From Zygnema circumcarinatum (Eukaryota; Streptophyta; Zygnematophyceae; Zygnematales; Zygnemataceae), in NCBI GenBank assembly GCA_037447605.1, contig CM074818.1, positions 1,390,932 to 1,454,931 of the forward strand: a stretch of DNA of 64,000 nt. The letters run 5' to 3'. How positions within the stretch are numbered: position 1 is the stretch's first letter; every line of letters starts with the position of its first letter. Shown piece after piece: positions 50,438 to 64,000 of this stretch. The notes beneath the pieces were generated by a model that saw only the letters and a program-made list of their open reading frames with translations, searched no databases and was not told the origin of the DNA. A program made the translations under genes and the position numbers.

Positions 50438-51642
50438 GGTGAAGCTTGCTTACTTGAAAGCTCTAAACTCTCATAACACAAACCCTTCATTCAACCCACT
50501 CCTTCGTTGATGCCTTGGCTGCTGTTGTGCAGTCTCCAAAGCCTTGCAAGCATGGCGGGCCCTGTTCGAGAAGCTGCGGGTGCTCCGAGACAAGCACAGG
50601 ATGCTGGTGGGGTTGGAACCACGAGTGCCATTCCAAAAGAGGTGCAGCGCATGCTCACTTACTTGCTTGATGCCGGATCGGACGGCTCCAACGCCTTCGA
50701 TGCGGCGGCGATGGGCATAGATCCGAGTGACTGGGACGGCCCACTTTCTCAACTCCAAATTGAGAGCCCAAAAGGGGGGTCCTCTCCTCACGTCACAGAA
50801 TGGCAAGGGAACAGGGTTCAGCTGGAAAGAAGAGTGGGGCTACTAAGGGAAGCTTTAGATACAGGGGAGCCGTTCCCTTCCTGTACCACTCCTCAGCTTG
50901 TGGGGATGGCTTTGGTTCTATTCTTGCAGGCGCTGCCTCAGCCTCTTATATCACGCGAGGTGACTGAAATCATTGACAGTAGTGAGGGGCTGATGGCGAA
51001 GCAGTCGCTTATGGCTGTCTTGGAGAAAATAGATGGGATGCGTCTCCTTATGTTGGATGCATTGCTTGTACTCCTTCACGCCCTCTTGAGGAGTCGCATC
51101 GCCAACCACTTTGCTATCAAGGAAGTCGGTACGTGAGCGAGTAATGGAGACTTTTTCAACCTGACAGTCGCCATGCTTTGACTGCAAGTGGTGTATTTAT
51201 GCAGGACGGGATTTTGGTTGAGAGAGGGATTCGTGTGTCTGCTGTTTCGGGCATTGGCTGCTATGTGTAAACCTGTATCATGGAACCACTTCCGAAAACA
51301 GCTTAACTTTTTTCTAAGGACAACAGAAAGCGAGGTCGCTGCTTAATGTGGAGCACTGAAAGGGGGGTCAGTGTTGGTGTCGGTGCTGCTGCTCATATAC
51401 CCATTTCTATGGAGGTTTGACCTTCTCACATGCATCACATGAAGTCCACATATGTGATGTTGGCACTGAACCCGGAACCCTGCCCGCCTATCCCCCCTCC
51501 CCCCCCACCTCCATCTGCAGCTGCAGTATTTGCGAGCGCAATATTCCCGGAGGCAGGAGGAGCGGTGGAGAGGAAGAGGGTGTTCCGGCGGAGGAGCAAG
51601 TTCGTGCAGCAGCTCATTGACGACCGCCTCTCCTCGGGGTGA
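43138..51642 (+). CDS. Inositol-polyphosphate 5-phosphatase with ASH and RhoGAP-like domains
   Basis: Removes the 5-phosphate from phosphoinositides. Exons: 43138-43161, 43698-43836, 44040-44087, 44160-44204, 44493-44583, 44811-44921, 45326-45929, 46235-46440, 46936-47044, 47309-47457, 47661-47895, 49901-50226, 50533-about 51126, about 51448-51642; phases agree to exon 13. About 955 residues. The N-terminus (FFWNSTLLRKWLQLKPPAND) and core are plant-type: ATWNVAG, FQEIVPLNA, VASKQMIGIHLVVWVR, CVGVGLMGVLGNKGSIAVS. Catalytic motifs are WVGDFNFR and PSWCDRVL, with SDHRPV at the end. An ASH domain begins at SVNFGD in exon 11, continues as VRYAREVGRSFEL in exon 12 and ends CSANYLPSCWGL. An OCRL-like RhoGAP fold follows. 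The start could be an upstream in-frame Met (43053), which would add a hydrophobic segment. The last splice is uncertain. Confidence 0.88.
50328..50439 (+). repeat. CT/CA/CT compound microsatellite in the 5-phosphatase intron 12
   Basis: A CT run, a CA run and a second CT run lie about 100 bases downstream of the donor at 50227. It is intronic. Confidence 0.93.
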
Positions 51643-52270
51643 CTCCGCCGCTGCTGCCTGCGACTCTGCCAGAGGAAAGACTGCCGGATGTGTGCGACTT
51701 CTCCGTCTCCCTCTCCCTCTCCCTCTCTCTTTCTCCCTCGCCTCCCTCGCTGCCTCTTTCCTTCCCTCTCTCCCCCACTTCCACTACGTGTCTGTCGAAG
51801 CTACAGAGCTGTATAATACATGTATTCTGAAGGTTCTTATTTTTCAACGATTTTTTTGTTGCATTGACTTTAAAAAAACAGATTCCTTTTTTCAGTACAG
51901 AATAGGATGTGGCTGCATAGAACAGTTGGACTGAGCAGAGGATTCATTTTTGTTCATAGAGATAGGGGTGAGGCCGGCTGCCTTGTGGCCTACGGGCGCC
52001 ATTAGTTTTCAAGGACAGCAAGGGCACGCGGAGTATTTGAACATATGAATACTGAAAATTTCACGAAAGGAGCCCTCCTGCACTTTCAATCAGGTTGGAA
52101 ACATTCTATCCACGAGCCCCCGCTGCTAACCACCGGCATATATGCTCTAAGTGGACTTGACTTGACTTCGCCTCGCGTGCCCTCAGGAACAAGTGTGTAA
52201 TAACCCTGCTCGTGAGCAGAACCATCGTCATCTTCATCTTCATCCTCATTCATCTCCTTCCTGTTGATTT

Positions 52271-52318
52271 TGTCCACGTACATTTGATGGCGTCCATCGC
52301 CATCGTGAGATCAATGCC
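52271..52318 (-). repeat. Dispersed short repeat, reverse copy E
   Basis: On the minus strand it reads GGGCATTGATCTCACGATGG, then a short spacer and GCCATCAAATGTACGTGG. It matches the copies near 23.7 and 29.7-30.1 kb. Confidence 0.65.
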
Positions 52319-52556
52319 CTTCCTCTCTCTCTCTCTATCTCTCTCTCTCTCAACAGGTCATCATGCCCTTCCGCATAGTTAGGTCCCCGCGTATCGGTCG
52401 GTCCATTTGAAGATGGCGAAGAGCGGGGCAAGCAGGGTTGCGTCTCTCTCTGCCCAATCCATGCGCTCTAAGCCCCGCCCAGTTCCGTCAATCGGCTGTC
52501 GTGAAACTGAGGCGCAGCATAGAACCCGGAGATACCTCGGATGAGGACCACCTGTC

Positions 52557-53315
52557 GTACGGACAATAGTTTGTCGTTTGTTCCGCCTGCGAACGAACTA
52601 CCGCACCGACCATCGGCCGCGACGACCCCCTCTTGCCACGTGTCAGGTTCTCCACCTTTTACGGCAGAATCCGACATATAGTATGAGTGTACGGTCTTTC
52701 CAGACAAAATACGCTTCCGGACAAACCGTGGTCCGCGGAACGATCACAAAGGGAACTAAACGACAAACACCCCTGCGGTGCAGAAACGACAAAACTTATG
52801 ACGACGGGCGAAGGCGGCAGCGCCGACATTCGACAGGCCGTACGAATGTTTTGTCGTTTAGAGCGTGAACGGTGCGGTCCTCCTAGGTTGGCCATTGGCT
52901 CGGACGCCGGAATCTGGGGCTGCGCTAGTCGCCAGGCGACACGTGGTGGCGATCGGGCGGAGGGAGCAAGACCGTGTAGTCGACGATCCGAATACCGTAC
53001 CGCGGAAAATCTCTGCAGAGTGATATTGCCGTTTGGGCGTGAATCTTGCAGAGTACGGATATCGGGTTTGGACCCACGTGGTTTGGTACGAGCGTTCCCG
53101 GGCAGAACAGATGTTTTATTTCATCTGCCAGTCTGACCGTTGACTGTTGAACGCTTTTTCCTCCGTGTGGAGTGGTCGGGCCAAAGTGTATTGGCTATTT
53201 CGGGCCAAAAAACATTTCACCCTGACGTCACGGGCAGACGCCGAAAGTGTCCGGGCCTGCCCGTTGAACCAGCACCGCCTCGATCGGCGCCCTGCGCCGC
53301 GGCGGGACCGTACGG
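52557..53315. promoter_or_regulatory. CCGTAC/GTACGG cluster upstream of the sensor-kinase gene
   Basis: The motif occurs near 52557, 52689, 52838, 52995, 53053 and 53308 (the last palindromic), six places in 760 bases by hand count. This is the same SBP-type motif that is dense upstream of SPL. It lies 0.6-1.3 kb before the start at 53902. Confidence 0.5.
52733..52880. mobile_element. Possible MITE with imperfect inverted repeats
   Basis: The left end (AACTAAACGACAAACA) and the right end (TGTTTTGTCGTTTAGAGCGT) are imperfect inverted repeats, and the symmetry extends over about 35 bases with mismatches. The right end resembles the hairpin element at 25854-26005, whose end reads GCCGTTTAGGGCGTGA. 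No target duplication was identified. Confidence 0.4.
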
Positions 53316-53369
53316 CGCCACGTGGGGCCGCCCAGGAGGGGCCGCAAAGCCCGCAGCCGAAGCCGCCTG

Positions 53370-53700
53370 GGAGGGGGAGGGGGAGGGACAGAGGGAGAGG
53401 GAGAGGGGTAGGAAAAAAACAGAGGGGGAGGCGGAGGGAGAGAGGGAGAGGAGGGGAGGGGGAGGGGGAGGGAGAGGGAGAGGGAGAGGGAGAGGGAGAG
53501 GGAGAGGGGTAGGGAGAGAGGGGGAGGCGGAGGGAGAGGGGGAGAGTGGGGGTGGTACAGAAGGGGTTAGGGCGAGGGAGAAGAAGACGACAAGGAGGAA
53601 ACGACGGAGAGGGGAGGTGAGAGGAGGGAGGGAGAGAAGGAGAGGAGAGGACTAGGAGAGGAGGACGAGGAGCGAGGAAGGAGAGGAGGAGGAGGAAGGG
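53370..53700 (+). repeat. GGGAGA/GGAGGG purine tract
   Basis: About 330 bases of near-pure purine on the plus strand lie upstream of the sensor-kinase start. Apparent Glu/Gly/Arg-rich frames here are artefacts. Confidence 0.9.
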
Positions 53701-53901
53701 GGAAGAAAACGGTCGTACAATTCTCAGCTGAATTCCGTCGTTGAGCTGATTTAGGGTTTTGTGACAAAGCCTTCCAAGAGCCTGTTTGAAGCAGGGGGGA
53801 AGGTGGGGGGGAAGGGAAGAGAAAGGTCTAAAATTTAGGGCTTAGGGTTTGTCTCGGCGATTTCCCGCGCTTGTGCTCCCTCCCTCCCTCCCTCTCCCGC
53901 C

Positions 53902-56900
53902 ATGGCTAGCTTTTTCGGATCAGGCGTTAGCGGCCGGTTCGGCGAAATCTGGAGCAACCGCTTCACCAGCTTCCGCGCGGGCGCAGAGAGGGAGAGGGGG
54001 AGGGAGAGGGAGGGAGAGAGAGAGGGAGACATCCCGCACGGCGGGGCGGAGCCGGGCCTCCTCGAAGACCTCAAGTTCGGTGGCCCCGCCCTCCGCCTCT
54101 CCGCGCCATGGGAAGGCCCCGCCGCCGCCTCCAGCCGGGCCTACCCCTACACCTTCGAACCCCCCTCCGGCCACACAGCCAATGGCAGGCCGCCATCTGG
54201 CGAGCTGATGGAGAAGTACGGCCCCTCTGACGCAAGCGCCCGAGGCGCGCAGGAGTTCGCCCGGAAGACCAAGACGGGGGCGGAGGTTCGATCCCAGGTT
54301 CAGGCAGTAATAGAGGGTACGGCGGGCCTGCAGAGGCCGAGAGTTGTATGGAAGTTGGGGATTGCATATGCAGTGTCGGTGCTCATAGTGATTCTGCTCT
54401 CCTTGGCGGGGCAGATAGTGGTGCAGTATGCAGTGACGAGGTCGTATAGGGACTCAGAGCTTGTGAATGTGGCGGGGAGGCAGAGGATGTTGAGTCAGAT
54501 GATAAGTAAGGACTCGCTGGCCATTCAGCTGCACCTGCTGACGGGGCAGGATGCGAGCTACTATTGGGGGGAGCTGAGGAGCAAGTTGCCGATTTGGAGG
54601 CAGTCGCAGAGCGACATACGGTACGGGAACAAGACGTTGGGGCTGTCGAGGGCCTCCAAGGGGAGCATTGTGAAGGCCTTCGAGGTGCAGGAGCCTTACT
54701 TTTTCGCTATGCGTGGGGCGGCGGAGAGGATATTGGAACTGAATGAGCAGACGATCACCAACACGTCGGAGGAGTACAGGTGAGCGTTGACTTCCTTCTC
54801 GTCGTCGTCGTCTCTCTCTCTCTCTCTCGCTCTCTCTCTGACACTGTCTCTGTCTCTCTCTGGCGATGTATCTTTTGCTTTGGTTGTAGCATTAGCGGCG
54901 GAAGCATTGTAGCATTAGCATTACATACTACGGAAGTATGTAATGTAGGAACAGGTGAGTGAATGAACAAATGTGGAACTGTCTTTTGGAGGTTGTAGGG
55001 TTTAGGGTTTTTAGGTATGCAGCAACACAGCCCTTTGATGTTTCGTGTGAGCGCATTGTCGAGGGTTTATTTTGATGAGCCAATGTAGAACACATTCCAA
55101 CAGTTTGTCATTTTAAGGAAACCCCGGACTCGTTCTGAAGAATTTGGGCAATGCAGCTCGTATGAAGAGCAGATGCATCCTCCAAGATGTACAGAAGGGC
55201 TGCCTGTTTGGACTTTGGCTAGGAAATCAAGATGAAGAAAGATTTAAAGAGAGGTCAAGGGAAAGAGCGGGGGGGACAGAAATGGGGGAGGATGCGCAGA
55301 GTAAGAAGGAGAGGCTGGGGGAGGGGGGAGGAGGGAGGTGGAGGGGGACAAGTCGGGGATACTGAAAGGGGGGATGGCTAGAGGAAAAGTGGTGGGTGGG
55401 GGAGGAAGGGGGGGGGGGGAAGAGAGGCCGGAGAGGAAAGGAAGGCGAAGGGGAGAGTGGGGGAGGGGGTAGATTGTGGGAGGGGAAGAGGAAGAGAAGG
55501 AGTGGAGAGGAAGGGGAGACGAGGAGAGTATGAGAGGGGGGAGAATGTGGGAAGGGTTGAGGGGGAGTGTGGGAGAGTGGAGAGGGGGAGGGAGAGAGAG
55601 AGGGAGAGAGAGAGGAAGGGAGAGGGGGAGGGCGAATGCTGGGATGGGGGAGGCGAATGGGGAGAATGGGGGAGCGGGAGAGTGAAGGGAAGGGAGAAGG
55701 GAGATGAAGGGAAGGGTGATTGAGATATAGAGGGAGGAGTGGAGAGCGAGAGAGAGAGAGATTCGAGATGGTTGCCGATGAGGAGTCTCCGCGGGGTCAT
55801 CGTTGCGAGTCTCATTTAGGATCATGACGTATGTTTCAACGCATTTAAAAGTAGGTGTGGTAAATGAGGGTGAAGATATGTTTGCATTGTAGAAAACCTA
55901 ACTTGGAAAACCAAAAGCTTCATTCACTTTTCTGAAATTTGCTGGTTAGCTGAGGGGGTGTAAGTCCACTTTATTCCACGCCCTATGACCCGTGCCTACT
56001 CTATGACCTAGGGTTTTGTACTTGCATGCAATGACAGGAAGGGCAGTGGGAACATTACAATGTTTTTTTGCATGTTCGTTGAGGGCAATAATGCAGCGGA
56101 ACAATTTAGGGTTCCGAAGTGAGCAAGAATTACGTTTCATGTGTGTGATCCGTTTTAAGGAGCCGTCCTCCCTCGTCTTTTCGTTTTAAGTTTTGGAAGA
56201 AGAAGGGGCAGAGTTAAGTTGTTCAGTCTTACTACTGCGATTGTAGAAAAGCACCAAACGGCCAAATCCTTATGGTAATGTGACAAGGGCTACGATTCCC
56301 TTTTGAATGGTACAGTCGACCCAAATCAATCAAAGTCAATTTAAGTCAAGTCAAGGCATTCTCCCTCCAAACCTGAGAGCTCTTTACCTGCTCATTCTCT
56401 CTCCTTCTCGCCTTATGCTTATCCTGAGCGAATTTTTGGGATGGCGGAGGAGCTTGCAGTGTCCTGAAATCGCAGGTGGAGGTGATTCTGGCCAATGAGA
56501 AATTTTTCTGGACCATGCAAGATGGCATAACGAAGCAGTTTGAGAAGCTCTCCCGCAGCCATCTCGAGTTTGTGCTGATCGTTTCATGGGTCCTCCACGC
56601 ACTGGTCATTGTCGCGCTGCTGCTGGAGGGAGCCTTCCTCTTCCTTCCCGCACTGCGGAAAATTCAAGTTCTTATTGACGAGCGGTTCAGACTCATTCGT
56701 CGCGCACTCGAGTGAGTCACAAAGAAACATTGAACACGTGTGTGGTTTCTCTTGCCGCTTTCGCTTGTCGACCCTCTTCGTCCCTTCCTGCTGCGAATCG
56801 CAAGCTAGTCCCCAAACTTGCTCTGATGCTCGTTCCCTCCCTCCCTCCCCTCCCTCCCCTCCCCCTCCTCCNNNNNNNNNNGGAGAAGGTTGAGAAGGGG

Positions 56901-58829
56901 GGGGGAAGAAGGAAGTGAGGGAGAAGGAAGAGAAGCCGGGGGGGGGAAAGGGGGGGCCGGTGGGTGGAGAAGGTTGAGAAAAGGGGGGTGGGGGGGTGAG
57001 AGGCGGGGGGGAGAGGAAGGCGAGAAGAGGTTGGGGGGAAATTGGGGAAGGGAGGGGGAGGCCGAGAAATAGAGGGGGGGGAGGGAGGGGGTGAGAGGGG
57101 GAGGGAGAGGGAAGCGGGAAGTAGAAGGTGTGGGATGATGGATGCAGAGGCAAAACTGAGGAGTTTCCTAAAGTGATTTGCTTTGTTCGGTTCTTGAACT
57201 AAAGCAGTAGAAAGGGTCGAATCCATCTCTCCTGTGTGTGGAACTGCCTTTGATAGCAGCAGCTAGTTGAACTGCAAGATGAACTGCAGCAAGTTCAACA
57301 ATTGTCGCAGGCCGAGTAAACCTTCAATCACAAAAGGTGGCGAATACAGACGGATCTGTCTTCATTGTGGAAGGGAGGGAGTTGAGAGGACGCAAGATTT
57401 TAAATCTTTATTACTGAAATTTGTCCTCTCTCTTGCTTTTCTGCAGGTGGTCCGACTTTCCAAGAGGAAGGCCTATCCAGGAGTATCAGTGGATGTTGAT
57501 ATTGACAATACCATCATGGAGGATCCTGTCTATCAGGTGGATAAGCATCGCCTTCAGCAGGTGTGAAATTCTGAACCCTGAAACTGCTCAGAGTTTGAGA
57601 ATCTGAGAGTGGCTAAATCTTTGCATGTGCAAGAGGGTTTGCAAGGGAACGCTGTTGTAATGTTGTCAGTTTCAGTTACGTTGCAGTTTCACAAAGAGAC
57701 GTAGTCAGCCACTGTAGGGGCCACTGAGAAACTCGACTTTAAGCCGCTTGGAGGGAATTCCTGTTGTGTGCCGTTCACGAAATGGTTTTACAGTGTGCTA
57801 AACAGCATTGCGCTGAAGATTCTGTGGAGATATTTTGTGGAGAATGTTGAATGTAAGGAGTTGAACTTCATGTAATTGTGCGTTAGTACGTTGGAGCGGA
57901 AGTTATGCTTTTCAAACAGTTTCAGCAGTGCTGATCCCCTCCTTTTTTTGTTTTGTTTCATGTTTGTTTGTCTCTCTGCAGGTTCTGATCAACCTCCTCA
58001 ACGACGCATTCCAGGTCACTCTCACGGGTAATGTCAAAATGCGTGTACTCGCTGTGGAGGGGAGGGATCTGCTTCACTTCGAGGTAGAAGATGGAGGGGG
58101 GGGTTTGAGTCTGGAGGAGCAAGCAACAATTTTCCAGCCTCTGCTTGTGGGCGAAAGCCGCGCAGAGGGCAAAGGAAAAGACGTGCAACAAAGCCTCAAT
58201 CGCTACTTTGTCAAAATGCTCGTGGAGCTGCAGGTATCATCTATCTTCTGAATGCCAAAAGTCCCAATAGTCCGAACGACTTTGACACAGAAGAAGGATT
58301 TACTTACTTACAATGGAGAATTTTTAGTTATTCTCGTCTATTAGCAGCATCGATATTCCTGCTCCAACCCCTCCCAAAGACCAACTGCCTCGCTCTCTCT
58401 CTCTCTCGTGCTCTCTCTCTATCTCTCTCTCTCTCTTTCCCTCTCTCTCTCTCTCGATATCTCTTCCACCCTCCTTTCCCCTCCCTCCTAATCTTTTCGT
58501 GAATGTCGGGGTGTGGCTGACAGGGAGGAGTCGTCAACTATGAAATCAAGGAGGGGGAGGGTACATGTTTCTGGTTCGAAATTCCGTGCCACAGAGGAGG
58601 CCCCCTCGGCCTGCAAGTGGTGGAAGATGACCAGACTCCGGAGGATGGGAGGATGTCTGCTCTCGCTGTGAAGGATTCGAGCATGTCCTCTATCTATGCG
58701 AGGGAGTATGTGGGGGGACTCTCCAGCCATCATCATCATCTCTACGGCTCGCCCAGTCAGGATCAAGATCAGGAGGAGGACTGGGCGAGGAAACCATCAG
58801 AGGTCAATGGAGGGGACCACGCCGTATGA
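53902..58829 (+). CDS. Histidine-kinase-like membrane sensor with PilJ-type sensor region
   Basis: Probable two-component-type receptor. Supported exons: 53902-54779, 56460-56711, 57447-57560, 57982-58233, 58524-58829. After a low-complexity N-terminus, TM1 spans about residues 152-177. It is followed by VNVAGRQRMLSQ (189-199), the hallmark of the type IV pilus/NarX-like PilJ sensor domain, then VILANEKFFWTM and TM2 (LIVSWVLHALVIVALLLEGAFLF). Exons 3-5 form a HATPase domain: N box HRLQQVLINLLNDA, G1-like FEVEDGGGGLS, F box IFQPL, and a closing NYEIKEGEGTCFWFEIP. The GxGLGL lid is degenerate (AEGKGKDVQQSLNRYF). No phosphoacceptor His helix was found. Exon 2 ends in phase 2 and exon 3 begins in phase 0, so an exon is missing between them, where the assembly has a gap. 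Confidence 0.8.
56872..56881. other. Assembly gap (10 Ns) inside the sensor-kinase gene
   Basis: The gap lies in the intron between exons 2 and 3. Left of it the sequence is pyrimidine-rich, right of it purine-rich (GGAGAAGGTTGAGAAGG occurs twice, near 56881 and 56966). The true gap length is unknown. Confidence 0.99.
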
Positions 58830-59237
58830 GGATGAGCCACGTGTACTCTCTCTACCGATTGGCTCGCCTCCTTCTAGTCTTATCTTATATTGTCCTTCTT
58901 CCTTCTTCCTCCTTCGTTAAGAGCATTCATGTACAGGTCCTGGGCTGGTTAGAGAGCTCGGGTTACAATATTTAGGCTGATGGGTTTGTGGGCCTAGGGT
59001 GAGGGGGGTAGGAGTAGGGTTAGGGTTAGGGTTAAGGTTGCCGTTGAGGTTGAGGATGCGCCTGGTTGAGGCAACGGTGGTTCCCCAATTTCCTATTTAT
59101 TACTTTTCTGTAGCTTACAGAATAATAAGCGAAAAATCAAACACATGTATTGCTGCTGGGAGCAGCTTTTCCCAATAACCTCGAGGGTATCTGATAGAGG
59201 GAACGAAGGCGCTCAGCTGAGTGGCGGATGCGTCCGT

Positions 59238-59278
<41 letters not shown>

Positions 59279-59890
59279 GAGAGAGGAGAGAGAGAGGGGG
59301 AGGTACGGGGAGATGTTTCTGCACTGATTGCTCTCCCGCAATAAAGTAAAATGCCCCTTTTAATTGTGACTTTATCGAGCGGTTTCGGAAGCTGTAGGAA
59401 TATGGCTCCATGGTACTGTTGTGAGGCAGTCTCGAATCCTTGCAAGGTTCGTTGTTTGCGCTCATGTGGGAGCAAGACGCACATGGAGCCGGGCATGGGC
59501 TGCCTCTCCATAGAAGGGTGAGCCTCCTTCGAGCCTAGGAGGGTGTTAGAAAGTCGACCTTCGCCTTCTTGAAATTTGAGCCACAAATTACCCGTCCATT
59601 AGGGACCGTCCGTCCTCTACGGCTTCGATGGGTTATCCTTAAGCCTAACATCTGGCAGCACAACAGACATAAAGGGCGGGCAGTTGAGAGGGGAGCTGCA
59701 GCAATGAGAGTTGGGGTTACATGCGCCCTCGCAGACACGAGCAGCTCGCGTGACAAGGAGCTTTGAGCTTTGGCAGAGAGCCTGCCAGCTGCAAGTCACC
59801 TTATTTCTTTTTTAATACTCTTGTGTCCGATCCTCACTGAGTACAAACAGCCTAAGGTCTAAAAATGTGAACCAAAAATGTGCTTCATGT
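58830..59890. other. Convergent intergenic region, sensor kinase and CDK
   Basis: It contains a short run of three TTAGGG-type units (59014-59034), a GA microsatellite (about 59239-59300) and no recognised gene. Confidence 0.6.

Positions 59891-64000
<4,110 letters not shown>

Larger units (their letters stand above)
51643..53901. other. Intergenic region upstream of the sensor-kinase gene
   Basis: No gene was recognised. From left to right it holds the 5-phosphatase 3' flank with a CT run, a reverse copy of the dispersed short repeat (52271-52318), a possible MITE (52733-52880), a CCGTAC cluster (52557-53315) and a long GGGAGA purine tract (53370-53700) that runs close to the next start codon. 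Confidence 0.55.

Noticed and set aside
55244-55825. 193-residue minus-strand Pro/Ser/Leu frame
   Set aside because: It is antisense of a GGGAGG tract in intron 1 of the sensor kinase; low complexity only.
57129-57173. A small exon (GKTEEFPK-type) that would restore phase between sensor-kinase exons 2 and 3
   Set aside because: It fits the phases, but it is only about 25 bases, has no family support and sits beside the gap, so it was not added to the model.

Overview
The window is nuclear DNA of a green, plant-lineage eukaryote, most likely a streptophyte alga; a zygnematophyte such as Closterium would fit, but the species is not proven by the sequence. The signs are a large SBP-box (SPL1/12-type) transcription factor, a plant-type inositol-polyphosphate 5-phosphatase, a CDKG-type kinase, a peroxisome-targeted DHNA-CoA synthase of phylloquinone synthesis, many small exons with GT-AG introns, and Ty1/copia and Ty3/gypsy retroelements using the initiator-Met tRNA primer site. 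Exon borders were worked out by hand from splice signals, reading phase and protein-family conservation.

Layout. 1-9.5 kb is a transposon graveyard: a decayed minus-strand copia element, a decayed minus-strand gypsy element, and inside the latter an intact 470-bp terminal-repeat miniature element (TRIM) with identical 130-bp LTRs and a 5-bp target duplication. 9.9-12.9 kb is a 1481-bp sequence present twice on either side of a 10-N gap, very probably an assembly artefact. 12.2-20.6 kb (-) is a nine-exon SPL gene. 20.7-24.1 kb is GC-rich and rich in CCGTAC motifs, with a ~1-kb foldback element. 24.1-29.3 kb (-) is a MscS-like channel. A second foldback lies at 29.8-30.3 kb. 30.6-33.0 kb (+) is the complex I subunit NDUFS4. 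34.2-38.0 kb (+) is DHNA-CoA synthase. 38.9-42.5 kb (-) is a short-chain dehydrogenase. 43.1-51.6 kb (+) is a 5-phosphatase with an OCRL-like ASH plus RhoGAP-like tail. 53.9-58.8 kb (+) is a histidine-kinase-like membrane sensor, interrupted by a second 10-N gap. 59.9-64.0 kb (-) is the 3' part of a CDKG-type kinase, cut by the window edge.

The genes are independent eukaryotic units, not an operon. The points most worth following are the TRIM whose LTRs contain a tRNA-like segment, the plant-type 5-phosphatase core joined to an animal/amoeba-type ASH-RhoGAP tail, the PilJ-type sensor kinase with a degenerate ATP lid, and dense CCGTAC (SBP-binding type) clusters upstream of the SPL gene and of the sensor-kinase gene. 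CT/GA microsatellites sit repeatedly just downstream of 5' splice sites across the window.
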